Below are positions 1 through 11,726 of a stretch of DNA of 64,000 nt, in pieces (the stretch's first letter is position 1; each line of letters starts with the position of its first letter). Below the pieces are notes generated by a model. That model was not told the origin of the DNA. It ran no database searches and was given only the letters and a program-made list of their open reading frames with translations. Where the stretch lies: the NCBI GenBank assembly GCA_030704615.1, contig CM060734.1, forward strand, positions 62,882,042 through 62,946,041, given 5' to 3'. This stretch comes from Takakia lepidozioides. Lineage: Eukaryota; Streptophyta; Takakiopsida; Takakiales; Takakiaceae. A program made the position numbers and the translations under genes.

Positions 1-522
1 CCCTGCCCTGTCAAGCCGTCCTTCATTTCGTTTTCTTAGACCTTTCTGTGCACCAATTTCCATTCTACTGCCACTGCAATCAGGGTTGGTTTTTGGCAGC
101 AAAACCACTCCATTTCCATCCTCGTTACCCGCAGAAGTTTCCCCTTCGAGATTCCTTGTTCCCTTTCCACTGCTTCCCTCTTCCCTGCGGACTACGGCCT
201 GCTCTTCCCCAGCCAATTTCATCTTCTTAGCGCTCCCGCTCCCACCGTGTGCACACAGGGCTTCCCTCTGCATGGACTTTTCGACAGCGGCAGGCCCTCC
301 TCCCTCACTACCCCTTCGGAGCTCCTGATCGACTGCATCCACCGCCGAGGGAGAGAACTGATCCGCAGGGCTGGGAGGGCCATCAAATGCAGCCTCTGTA
401 AAACAATCCGGGGCCGCTATACGCTTCAACCTCTTTTTGAGCTGTTTGTATGACAGGAACTTGTCTCTCCATTCTGGCAGGGTCTCATCTATCTGGCTCT
501 GCAACCGCTTCCCGAACTTCAT
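1..522 (-). CDS. SPX-domain protein, first exon (partial, runs off the left edge)
   Basis: Reading the minus strand from the ATG at 522-520 gives 174 codons without a stop to the window edge. The first residues, [20 protein letters not shown], followed by [15 protein letters not shown], are the N-terminal helices of the SPX domain, including the lysine-rich helix known to bind inositol pyrophosphates. SPX-only proteins sense phosphate status and restrain PHR transcription factors, usually in the nucleus. From about residue 40 the frame is a hydrophilic Ser/Gly/Glu-rich linker with basic patches ([13 protein letters not shown]). This is longer than the short spacer usual before the next SPX helices, which must lie beyond the edge. 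The start is set by the canonical MKFGK start. Three P1BS boxes lie 430-645 bp upstream, matching the phosphate-starvation control known for this family. Membership in the SPX family is nearly certain; the subtype (SPX-only versus SPX with another domain) cannot be told. Confidence 0.9.
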   Translation of the reverse strand, partial: MKFGKRLQSQIDETLPEWRDKFLSYKQLKKRLKRIAAPDCFTEAAFDGPPSPADQFSPSAVDAVDQELRRGSEGGGPAAVEKSMQREALCAHGGSGSAKKMKLAGEEQAVVRREEGSSGKGTRNLEGETSAGNEDGNGVVLLPKTNPDCSGSRMEIGAQKGLRKRNEGRLDRAG

Positions 523-951
523 CTTCAACCTTGGATTGCCTACTATGTCACCAGCGGAGAGGTAAAGCGCGCAGACTGCCCTCCACAGACCGGCCAAGAT
601 ATGCACCAAAGAGAGAAACACGACAGGCGCAAAAAGAAGCCGAATGCCTTTAAGTATGGAGCGGGCTTCTGCCTTACCCAAGCGAGCTGCCGTCCATCGC
701 CGTGCACTGCATTGTAACTGCACACCCGCTCATCTCCATCGTACTGCATAGATTACTAAGTATGACATGCAGCTCATCTCTCCCTCCCGTCCTCGCCATG
801 TCCGGCAAGCATTCCCCAGATTCCAAGGTTTGATCCCATGCGCACCTTTTTACTTTACCCTTACTATTACTGACTTATCCGGCGACCAAGAAGATACCGG
901 CCCCTACCGGTCACCTTGGACGAGAAGGCAGGGAAGGAATCAAAGAATAAA

Positions 952-959
952 GGATATAC
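952..959. promoter_or_regulatory. P1BS phosphate-response box 1
   Basis: GGATATAC fits GNATATNC, the site bound by PHR1-type MYB factors under phosphate starvation. It is 430 bp upstream of the SPX start. The site is near-palindromic, so it could serve either gene. Confidence 0.6.
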
Positions 960-1004
960 CCTGCAGAAGGGGCGAGGGCCCAGGGGATCATCCTTGGAAT
1001 TTGC

Positions 1005-1012
1005 GCATATGC
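1005..1012. promoter_or_regulatory. P1BS phosphate-response box 2
   Basis: GCATATGC is a perfectly palindromic match to GNATATNC, 46 bp from box 1 and 483 bp upstream of the SPX start. Confidence 0.65.
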
Positions 1013-1156
1013 CCCCTCCACCTGCACATGCCACGCGTGGCTTTCAATTCAATCTCCCCAATTATTCATCCACCGTACGTACCGACCTGGATGTAAAGCT
1101 GGCTAGTAACTATTGTAGCGTACTTGAAAGCCGCAGTAAATCCTGGAGCATCGACA

Positions 1157-1164
1157 GGATATTC
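1157..1164. promoter_or_regulatory. P1BS phosphate-response box 3
   Basis: GGATATTC matches GNATATNC. It is the third site within 213 bp. By chance about one match per 4 kb is expected, so the cluster is notable. Confidence 0.6.
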
Positions 1165-1908
1165 GGTTTGGTTCCTTGACAGGAATGGGACCGCTGACCC
1201 GCTGCTCTCTGGGACTGTTTTGCCAGATCATGTGCTTCGTCTGCCTACCCATCAATCAATCGCTTTACAATTCATGCAAGAGAGCTGACAAGACAAGGTT
1301 AAGCTCAAGATCCCCAAACTGTACGAGGCTGAGAAGAGTATCACAACGTCATCTTATTGCGCTCCGAATTCTTCCTTGGACATTCCTAGATTCTTGGGGT
1401 CAAATTGGTGGTCAAGACTAAACACCAAGACTCTCTCCTTGGCAGCCACTAAGAGGAGTTGGCAGTACGGAGAAAAAGTCCGACTCTCGAGCTTCAGGAC
1501 ACCGCCGACTCTCTTTTCTGTTTGGACTCCCATATTATTAACGTGTCCCGGCTTCCTAGGGAGACACCAATACTGCATAGATTACTAGTAGCCGCGGCCC
1601 AGGCAGTGATCTCCCATGGTGAACATTCTGTGATCGTGCTTCTATTCAGAGTTTGCTCGATTTAAGGTATGATGATAATTACCCCTAGAATTTGTTTATG
1701 ATGTCAAATTGTAGCAGACAAATGCTTCGGGATACATCTTTGTAGACAGGTGTGCACTTATCTTTGAAGGGTGTCGTAACTAAGCGGGCAGCCTTTCATC
1801 CTGTGTGTGTCCTCATTGTGGAGAGAACAAGTGCTTTGTCTTTGGGCCTGCACATGTACAAGTTCACATGGCAAGAAGATATAACAGGTGTGTTGTAATG
1901 GCAGGAAT

Positions 1909-3888
1909 ATGGCAGCAGATGGTAGAAACAGGCAGCGTGTAGCAACATTCTGGGGAGTAGGGGCTGGCCTGCTTCTGGCAGTGGTTGCGTTCGCTGCCAG
2001 AGCGTGGCAACGGCAGTCAAGACCTGCCAAAGTGCCGGTCACTCTTCTGGCAGGATTTTTGGGTGCAGGCAAGGTAGGACTTAGAATTGAATGGACAAAT
2101 TAGGTTGTGAGGATTGGCATTCTGATATATACCACATGCATGTCTGTCTCTCCACCCTGTTCCCTTTGTTGTAATATGAGACGCCCCACACAAGCCCAAT
2201 AGCAAGTGTGCAATTGTGTACTTATTGAACTATGTGTGCATGCATGCTCTTAAAAAATGTATGTGCAGACTAATGAGAGGGTGGTGTGGGAAGTGGAGGG
2301 TACAGACAACACTTTTGGCACAGCTGCTGAAAACTGCCACTGGTCTCCGCATTGGAATTCTTGTGAATGATCTCGCTGAGGTTAAACTTTAATGCCCCAC
2401 TCTTACTTGGTTCCTATTGTGAAAGGGCGACCTGAGAGAGATTCACATAGCATGTCAAAGCTAGACAAGGAAACACGAAGCACAATGTGCTTTGTTTTCC
2501 TCTTTTTAACGACATCATACAGCCTAATTTAGGCAACATCAAACTGTCTACCCAGATCTGTCTCCATAACTCCCTTTACATATCCTTGCTGGAAAACCAG
2601 TTTTTGGGTGTGCAAAGTGGCAATCAGATGCACACCAGGTAGGCCCTTCTAAGGAACAGATCTGCCTCCTCACTTTCATATTATAGGAAGCGACAGTAGT
2701 AGTAGGCTGCCACAAAAGAAGGTGAAGTGGCATCAGCTGGATCCATCACAGCCAACCAACCAACCAACAGGTTAGTGATCCCTGTCGACCCCCAGGCTTA
2801 AACCCCTTGACCTTTGTTATCAATGTCATCCCTGCAACAGGTTATACTAGCAAAGAGAGGAGAGGTCAGGGAGGTCCTTTCAGCCATTTCAGTCAACATA
2901 GGTACAGAACTCAGGAGCACCTATTTCAGCCCATGCTCCAGAGGGAGGGAGGGTGGTCTCATGTTAGTAAGCACCCATTCCCGAAGGGAAGGTGTCACTA
3001 GCACCAAGTACTCGAGCAAGGGGACACATAGAGGTCTTTGGTTTGCAAAAGTATTCATAGAATCAGAGTAGAGCTTAATTTAGTAAGCATGACAACAAGC
3101 ACCTATTCCCAGAAGGAAGACCAAGTACTCAAGCAAGGACCCATAGAGAAGCCCTTGGTTTTGCACAAGTATTCCTAGATTCAGAGTAGAGCTTAGTCAA
3201 GTCCATGTAAGTTCCTCATTGTGTCAACTCTCTTTGTGTTGGCATACTAAGCAGCCCATCACACTGTTGAAGTGGCCAAGCTTACCAACCATATAGGGCA
3301 GCAGCTTTAGGTTAAGACCTCCAGGGTGAACCCTAATGAGTCACCCTCATGAGTCCCCCTAGTGAGTCATCCCGTTATCCAATTTCCCGTTCCGTTCTAG
3401 ACAAAAAAATCTGAACAGAATAACGGGATCAGGCAATTCTTGAATGCTGTCTATAAAGCTCCATGGTCGTCGCAAACACTGTCTAATTTCCTACGTGCTT
3501 TACCAACGATTTCCAGACAACTAACAAACTGACCTGTTTTGGCAGTACAATGCCGAAACTGCTTGTCTTATGATCAGAAACGATCTGAAAAGAAAAGTGT
3601 ACCAATATATGCATCTACAATATTGGACAGAATCTAGTAACGGATGTACTCATCGATGGAGGATCCGGAGTGAATATCATGACAGAGAGGATGAAGAAGT
3701 CACTAGGATTGGGGCACATGGAACCTGCTCCATTCACGGTACGAATGGCCGATCAATGAAAAGTGCAGCCATTGGGTATCATCAGACGACTTGCAATGGA
3801 AGTAGCGGGACTGGTACACGAAGTATCAGTAACCATTCTTAGATGGAGGATGTGGCAAAAGGATATTCGCTACTATTAGCAACATTCA

Positions 3889-3928
<40 letters not shown>

Positions 3929-6900
3929 CCTCAAGCCTCTCATTTTCAGGCCATAGACCCACACCTAGCTTGGGCAGAACAAAAGGGAACAGACACTACC
4001 TTTGTGAGGGGCTCATCCCAGTAGTTGGACTTACGGTGATATATTTGTTCTGGCTTTCCAGACTCCCTCTTGAAGCATTCACACAAGGATCAATCTGTTG
4101 TGTGTGATTTGCCCAGCAGGTAGATTAAAACAGGGCTGGCTTTAGCGACAGCCTCAAGATTTTGAAAGTTGGTGAACAGAAGTACCAGGACTATGTTCCT
4201 GATTAAAAAGTAGATACAGACTGGAAACAAGTTTCGGAAAGTTTTAAACCTAACTTTGTTTTTCTCGGACATCCTTTTGCTGAGAGAGAGAGAGAGAGAA
4301 TGCACCCATAAGACGTTGTTTGCCGTAGCCATGTGGCCATTGACCCCGCGCCCAGTTTGAGCGGAACTCAAAGGGACAGAAATTACCTTTGGCAGGGGCT
4401 GACGCTGGTAGTATGACTTATCTTGGAACAGGTAATTGATCCGAGTTTTCCAGATATCCTCTAGAATTCCCTTTACACAAGCATCAATCTGCTGTGTGTG
4501 ATTTGCCCATAACTAGGCCCCAAAAGGGCCTGGGCTTTTGGCTCAGCCTCGAGATTTCAAAGTTGGTAAACAGAAGTACAGGAACATATCCCTTACCTCC
4601 TTCTTGTCCATAGACCTGAACCCTTTACATCTTGGTCTTGAGCAATTTGCAAAGATTTCAGGAGGAACAGGAGTGTGAACGGAAGCAATGGGGGTTGTGA
4701 CATGTGCAGGTGAATGTGGATGCACAAGTTCTGCAAAAGAAGGGAGCAGGCTCTAGCATGGTTGCCTTTGGCCAGCTTGAGAATGGTGAAGTTCAATTTC
4801 ATTTTTATTAGCACATTTGGATGATTCTGCAGGAAAGTCTATGTGGCAAGGTCACACCAAGTACAGTAAGGTGCTTAGCTTTGCAGTAATGTGTTTGAAG
4901 TGTTGAGCTAATGTCAAGTACTTGGGAACAGGATGTATGTGTTGTAGTGCAGAGGAGGATCTGATGAGGGCAGCAACACAGCTCCTTCAAGAGGGAGGGC
5001 AGCTGGACCATATGGTGTTTGAGTGCTCTGGTATGGCTCAGGTGTGCAATGGCTTTATGCTCTTACCAGTGTTGAATCAGTAAGATCTTCAATAGAGAGG
5101 TTTACACTGTGTTGTCTGTCAACTATGTTCCTTCTTATGAATTTGGTCTCCATTTTCTCTCCACTATGTCTGCTGACTTTGAGAAATGGTCCTAGGATCT
5201 TTGGAATATCTGAGATTGGTGACTTAGACTGATGAATAATCAGCATACCAGTGGCTCTAAACAATGTACCTAGCATGTTTTTAGTATGCGCAAAGTCAGC
5301 AAAACTTCATATTTGGCAGATTCTCTTGCGGATGTTCTAGAACCTGTCTACAGTGTACAGATACGAGACAGATCAGTAACAATCTAGGTATTGGTTACCT
5401 ACGTGAAGATTTGTGTCTGAAAGCATTAGTGAAAAGCTCTGAGACACTAACCAGGGTTAAACTCTGGCGGATGGAAGCCTGGCAGCCTGCTGGAGTTGTT
5501 TGCCAGAGCAGAAGAGGAGGGCCATCCCTTTACAGAACATGCATTCCTTGACCAAGTGGTGAGAGCCCTGTGAAAATCACTTTCTACGCTTCTTAATGTT
5601 CAGCATTTTGTCACTTGGGTTGGGGTTGATTATGTGTCAAAGTGTGAATTCAGATTAGAATGGCGGCTCAACACTGGTGTCCTAGTGTCTTCACCCCTTC
5701 TGAGACCCCCTCTACATCTGCTGGCCCTTTTGTACAAGTTTTGAGGATTGGCTGATTTAGTGCCTGTGGGTTTGCTTGCTAATTTTGCTGTGTCTTTTTC
5801 TTCTGAATCCGAAGGTGACGGTGGTAGATGCACGGACATTACTTAAATGGCTGGAGGTTGCAAATGGCAAAACACAAGTTGGTGTGGGGGAGGAGTTGGA
5901 TTTTCTGGCAGAGCTACTGGTGGCGCAGGTCTCTCTCTCTCTCATCTTGCAGCTTCAAATTCTTGGAGGCTGACAAGTAGAGTGTGGCAAGCTAGGAAAT
6001 GCATTTTATCAATTCTGGTGAAAAAATCCTTCATGAGTATCAAGTTTGAGCTTTCTCAAGGATGGGGTTTTATCAGTCGGTGATTAAAATGGTTGGCTGT
6101 TTTGAAGGACACGTAGTTTGGCTGCGACCTGTCCCATAATCCTTAATGAACTTTATTGTGTCTGGGATTTTGCAGATAGAGTGTGCAAATGTAATAATTT
6201 TGAGCAAAGTGGATTGTGTGCTGCAATCACAACTTGCCAAGTGTCGTGCCGCAATCAGAGCACTCAACTCCAATGCACTGCTAGAGGTCAGTGTGAGGAT
6301 GGTTTGCTGGGCGAACTTGCATTACCATCCTTCCTCCAATTTTGGTTTCTTGCTGGAGTCCCGAAAGGGTTGCTGGAGGCTTTTGAAATGGACGATGTAT
6401 AGCACCTACATGTACAGGTTATTGAATGTTTGCTCTGCTCCTCTCTCACATCAAGTTTTTTTCCCCTTATATGTGAACTTCTTTGTGGGCTTCATCTTGT
6501 TCTTACAAGAGAATGGAGTTGTTTCACCCAGAAAGATTTTATGCATTGTGCAGTGTGCAACATTTGGAGATGTCCCTCCATCAGTTCTCCTTGGGAAAAT
6601 TTCATCACATCTGCGAGGAAGAAATTCTGTGCGTGGACGGATGCAAGGGAGGACACCCACTTATCACAACGGTCATCAGCAGTATAATGATCAACCTGAC
6701 CATGATGACCATGGCCATGGTGGCCATCACAATGAGTCACATGAGGAGCATGTGACTAGTTTTGTATATGAAGCTCGCCGCCCTTTTCACCCAAAGCGCC
6801 TGGCCGGCATGCTGCGGTCTCTCCGCATGCAGTGTCATGAAAACTTTGGAAAAGGTCCAGTGGGGATTGTATCTGCACCTACAGAGAGCATAGGTAGAGG

Positions 6901-8627
6901 ATTATTGCGCTCTAAGGGACTAGTATGGCTGGCGACCAGTATGGACAAAGCCAGGTTTGATATCTTGAATACAAAGCACATTTTTCTTAGCAGCACCTGC
7001 TATAGTTTCTTGCTTTAAGTGGGACCAGTCATGGCAGGCCAAGCATTCTCTTTTGTTCTTGATCTCACAGACATGAGTGTTGTTGGCCATTACTCTGGTT
7101 GATGAACGAGGCTTCGCTAGAATCCCAATAGCACATCAGTCAGTGTTGTGGTTTGTGTCCCCATCTCTTGCTGGCTTAGTCCTGAATTTGCAGTTGGCTT
7201 TACTTGTGCAGAGAGTGGGCACAAGTTGGAAGTGCCCTTCACATTCATGATGGCGAGCTTTGGCAGGCCACCACCCCTAAGGAGGTTCTAATCACACCAT
7301 TGCTCATTCACTCCAGTTGTGACGTTAGGACTCTAGACCTTAATAAGCTGCACTTAGTGCTTGGTGGGTAGGAATCTTACAAAATGAAAAGTATCAATCA
7401 GTTTGAAGTAGAGATCCTTAGAGATGGCTAGGGCTGAATGGTGGCAGGAGTGGCCAGCAGGGGACACAGGAAGGAAAGTAGAGGACTGCAAGACTGGGTG
7501 CTATGGTGACAGGCGTCAAGAGGTGGGTCCCCCATCTTCGTGTCCTGCATATATGGCGTATCTGACTCGTATAGTCTAAATAGTGGGCATAGGACAAATA
7601 TGTATGTTCGAAAAAGCTCACCCTCAAACTCACGAATGTGGCTAGAATTCCTTACTGTCTTGTAGGCCAAGGTGCTAAAACTCATTACTTCCCACACATC
7701 CTACAAGTGGTCCCATCTAAGTGGAGTCATGACAACATCAACGAGTTCCTGGTACCTGGTCTCCCTCAGGAGAAGGCTTGTGGAATTTCTTAATTAATTG
7801 CCAGAGTCCTTTTCATGCATTGTGGTTGAATCAATGCTTTCGAAGGTGATATTTTCATTTGTCGCCAAGTTCTCCCTCAGTAGCATCTTTCATCCTCTTG
7901 TACTTATGGTTGATAGCATGTGCAGATTGTGTTTATTGGCACCGGGGAGATGCAAGAGACTGTATTACGAGATGCGCTTAATACTTGCTTGTTGACGTTA
8001 GATGAGGTCAGCTTTCATCCAACCTTCCACCCCTCTGATAGGTTTTGTCATATGTTTTCTCCTGCTTTTGTGTGGGGAGGAGTGAACTGTTGCATTTGTT
8101 TCAACTTCTGGATCCTTGTCACCATGGATGTGAATTTCCGGTAACTTGGATACTCATGTCCATGGACCATGACTGCATTCCAGCTCTGAGGGTTGGTACA
8201 ATCATACTCTGTGGAAACTTGAGTGCCTTCTAACCTATTGCTTTGTTGGGTGGCATGTCTTTTGGTAACTTACTCAGCATGTGCCCATTTCGTTCTTGGA
8301 GACTGCTTAGGTATTATTCAGTTGTATGCAGAAGATCTCAAATTTTGATACAACTACTGTGCAGGGGAAGGGTTTAGGGGATTGGATAATATTTCAAATT
8401 GGACTGGGGTGCTACCTGCTTTTATACAGATGAAAGGGGGACCAGATACATGGCGAGAGTTGCCTGATCCCATTGTCCTTACCGGCACCTCTTCTGCCCA
8501 CATCAAGGGAAGGCAAGTCTCCTTGAACCTCCATACTTGTGACAATCATGTGAAATTTTTGTCTCATTCTTGGCAAATAAAGAATGGCGGGCATTGTCAG
8601 AACCTGATTCATTGTCATGGCCGATAA
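1909..8627 (+). CDS. COG0523/CobW-family P-loop GTPase (putative metallochaperone), 12 exons
   Basis: Exons read by eye: 1909-2073, 2306-2380, 4710-4785, 4932-5041, 5478-5558, 5815-5928, 6176-6286, 6554-6954, 7212-7284, 7424 (or 7448)-7522, 7926-8006, 8430-8627. Phases agree at every junction and the product is about 527 residues. In order: an N-terminal hydrophobic segment (GVGAGLLLAVVAFAA, a likely membrane anchor or part of a targeting peptide); Walker A GFLGAGK|TTLL split by intron 1; LVNDLAE|VNVDA; the family's metal-binding CxCC motif in LENG|CMCC; FECSGMAQ in the Walker B region; VTVVDA; the guanine-specificity motif SKVD; and a His/Asp-rich loop in exon 8 just before TSFVYEARRPFHP. 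The C-terminal CobW domain ends with YGDRRQE|IVFIGTGE and GPDTWRELPDP. COG0523 proteins use GTP to deliver zinc or other metals to client enzymes. The VNDLAEVNVDA and FVYxARRPFHP signatures resemble the bacterial YciC-like clade more than ZNG1. An upstream ATG at 1888 is also in frame. Weakest boundaries: the acceptors of exons 5 and 10. Confidence 0.88.
3604..3876 (+). mobile_element. LTR-retrotransposon (gypsy-like) aspartic protease remnant
   Basis: One frame reads NLVTDVLIDGGSGVNIMTER, then SLGLGHMEPAPFTVRMADQ, a stop, then GIIRRLAMEVAGLVHEVSVTIL. This is the retropepsin fold of plant Ty3/gypsy polyproteins: the usual D-S/T-G active-site triplet is DGG here, with the following SGVNIM conserved. 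An in-frame TGA follows MADQ. No RT, integrase or LTR is seen next to it, so it is a fragment. It sits in intron 2 of the COG0523 gene. Confidence 0.75.
3891..3926. repeat. (GA)n microsatellite
   Basis: About 18 uninterrupted GA units between the protease remnant and the LINE-like 3' fragments. Confidence 0.95.
3945..4590 (-). mobile_element. Two tandem LINE-like 3' fragments in intron 2 of the COG0523 gene
   Basis: Two diverged copies (about 3945-4190 and 4300-4590) of a segment that recurs at 25.9 kb and 20.1 kb. Shared signposts on the plus strand are GTGGCCATTGACCC, CAATCTGCTGTGTGTGATTTG and CCTCGAGATTTCAAAGTTGG. Frames are broken. The 25.9 kb copy shows that the family encodes the C-terminus of a non-LTR reverse transcriptase on the minus strand. 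Confidence 0.6.
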
Positions 8628-11600
8628 AGTAGGATAGTATGGCTGGATTGAACTTGGTCTGGATGGCATCAGAGCTTTGGAGCCATCCCTGGTGTAACCC
8701 CTTTGATCCCTAAGGATTTGGATCTCTGATTGCATCTACATCAAGTCCATCAGCAGGCCTCTTTGGCTGCAGTTTGATTGATTGTCAGGGAGTGATTCTC
8801 GATACAGGCTTCTACATGCAGTGCTTTAATCAGGAACTTTTAATTTCCTTGCAGACCAGTTACACATGGGGTTGGCTGCACATGCTGTGACCCAGAGTTG
8901 GGGGCGATAGATCAAATGGTTTATAGGGACATACAGTAATCTGAGCAAGCTATGCAGGTGATTAAAAGTGCAGTTATCAAGCAGCCTCACTCAATAAAAG
9001 GGTTGGTAGCCAAACAGCTCCCACCTATGTTCTGACTGATCACACCTATTAGTGAGTCGAGGGCATATTTCTCATTTCAATCTGTTTGTCTTTAGAAGAT
9101 CCGTACATTTAAAATGTCCAGTTGTAGGCAATTTCCTGGTTTAAGCTGACTGGTCATGGTTTTTATCTATATATTTTTGTTGTCTCTTGGTTGATTTCTA
9201 ATAAGGAGGGCGTGCCTATACAGATGTAGGTGGGTCTTCAACCAAGAGACTGAATACATCATGAGAAGATTGCTGTTTAAATTGAGCTGCAAGGCCAACC
9301 TGCTCTAGCCAAAATATCTTCCATCAAGATCATGGGCTAATTTAGTTGAGGAATCCCCCGTCGATGACTCAGTCGAAGCTTTGCCAGGTTCAGGTATGGA
9401 AAATGACCTGCCCCAATCTCATACCTCGAACATGCTTTAGCCATGCGAGATTGACGTCAACTTTTAGCATCAAACCATTGTTCCTCTTGTCAAGATCACA
9501 CTGTTGATAGATATCAGGAAAAATCCTTATTTCCTGTAATTATGGTGTGTCAAATATGGGGGCCTTGCCACGAGGGATCTCAAGAAGAGATCCCCAGCCC
9601 AGCATAGTGTGGTCCCTTGATACGAATACACCACTCAGCTGCCCTAGGCAACGCGGTCAGCAAACAGAGGTTAGGTGAAAACAATAATGGGAGTCCCGTA
9701 CATTTCAGGTGTACAATAGTGTATTGGATGTGTGGAGTGTGGCGTGATGAAAGTAGGATCTATGAGTGTCCTCTATGTATGAATCTTGATCTCTCTAGCA
9801 AGACCCCAAACTAGTGTGACAGCACCCCCTAACAGCTGCATACTTTAGAGGAGTAGCATCTCATATGTGCTCCGGAATCCAGCACCACATGTGGATCAAC
9901 CAGCTACTTAATGTGTGGGTATAGGGACTTTTGGGTCCTTGGGGGAGGGTTGGGCAACCGCATTGTCCCGGTTACTCAATTAAAAGGTGTCCACCTTTTG
10001 ATGCAGAAGGCAGTAACCATTTGGGATGAAGTGAAACCATAAAGTAGTCTGCTTGCTTTCAAAGAAATTAATCTTGTGCCAAAGAGAAGAGAACAGTCGG
10101 TCCATGGACACATTAACAACCTCCTCCAGTCGCTAACAACTGGCCATCCCCAGAACCAGAAGACAGAGATATAAATTGGGGAAATCGTAAGAATCGATAC
10201 TTGAAAGTCAGGGCACGTCTGAATTTTGAGTCTCTGTATGAGAAATGTTGAAGAGCTTTTGGACAACTCTTCCTCCAAGCTCATTTGAGCTTCCCTCTCT
10301 CAACTATTTTGTTCTCACTTTGCTTCAATGTCAGATGATAGATATTTAGTATAGTCATTTTTTTGTGTAGGTGAATCAAATGGTTGGGGCTATCCAAAGT
10401 TTCCAAATTTTGAGAGAAGAAATTTCAGAAAACCAACGATCCGGCAGAGTGACTATGACATAGACTAACTGAGAGGAACCAGATTTGAACTGAGAGAGTG
10501 GGTGCAGAGCTGTGGGCGTTCACACCCATGGGATCTCTACACTGTCTCCCATATACTGAGGTATTTGTGGATGTTGCAATGCACACTGAAATGTGATCGC
10601 ATCAACACTATCGAATTTTCTCTGTCTCGGAGTTTCTATTTTATTCTGGTTGCAATCTAACCATACTGAGAAAGTTGATCCACGCGGTGAGACAATGAGT
10701 TCCTATGAACCTCATGATAGGTCCAAGTTTTATAGACATTGAATGGTAAATTTTCCAAAATTTGAGGGCTGAGTGGGGCCAGGTGTTTTGGAGCCCATAT
10801 GCCTGCAAGTTACTACCTACACTGGTAGACATCTCTGGGACCAAAAAATGGGCCATGTCGTCATTTCCTTGCATTTCTACAGGGAGCCCGCGTGGCAAGG
10901 TGCCACAAGGGGTGCTTTCATGTCACATAGGGCATACAACCTTCCTGGCCATTGGCGGCTAACTCACGCCGTTTGTACAACTGCTGCTGCATCCCCCAAT
11001 AGAACCGGCCGTTTTCAGACCCTGTGGTTTTTGCTAAAATCTGGAGGTCTGAGTTTTGCTCCAAATTACATGCTTTCAATGCAGGGGTGTGGGCCATGTT
11101 GTCAGAAATTTTTTTGCTTCAGGAACCATGTCATTTGGATGAAATCTCAAAAACGTATGCCCATTTTTGATAGGTCGAAAACTGATTCCGGTCCCTTAGG
11201 AAGTTAAGGGATAAGGAAGAGTTTGTTAGAGACTTTGTCGTCCTTATGTTCCTCATTTCTTTTGTGTGAGCTTTTGGGCTTTCGCTTGCTAGCTAGTTCG
11301 GTTCTTGGTGTTTCTGGCACCACTCCCTTTGAGGGGGGGTTGTGTTTTGTGTTTGTTCTCTTCGGTTGGTTCTTATGTGGCTCATTCGTTGGCTAAGAAT
11401 GTACTCCTAATGGCTTGTGAAGGTTGTAATTTTTTTCCTTGAATAATTATCACTAAGACTTCCATGACATCTATCCCCAAGGCTATTTTTCCGGGAAATT
11501 TTTTTTTTAAAAAAAATCTTAAGGTCAGGTTCGCACAGTTAGTGCTGCCAACAGTTAGTCATTAATCATTAGTCCAAAATAAAAACAAAAGTCATTAGAG

Positions 11601-11726
11601 TAACCTTAGCAGCCAGCTGTTAAGTTAAGGCAGGTGAGAAAAAGGTCAATGGCGTTAATGGTTGTTCACACTAATGTGCCATTAAGCCCATAAAAGTTGT
11701 TAACGGTTATAAGTAAACAATCACAT
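8628..11726. other. Intergenic stretch without recognisable genes
   Basis: AT-rich sequence with many stops in all frames. A short box at about 9983-10025 (GGTGTCCACC...GAAGGCAGTAACC) recurs at about 33.1 kb next to a SINE-like promoter. A 144-codon frame at 10773-11207 has no family likeness. A T-run joined to an A-run lies near 11500-11517. Confidence 0.5.

Larger units (their letters stand above)
523..1908. promoter_or_regulatory. Divergent intergenic region between SPX and COG0523 genes
   Basis: About 1.4 kb separates two start codons that face away from each other, so it must hold both promoters and 5' leaders. Three P1BS-type sites lie in it (listed separately). The 17-bp string TACTGCATAGATTACTA occurs twice, at 742-758 and 1571-1587. 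I see no convincing coding block; the short open frames have no family likeness. Confidence 0.6.

Noticed and set aside
10773-11207. 144-codon frame on the plus strand
   Set aside because: No recognisable domain, no splice context, and the stretch reads like non-coding repeat sequence.
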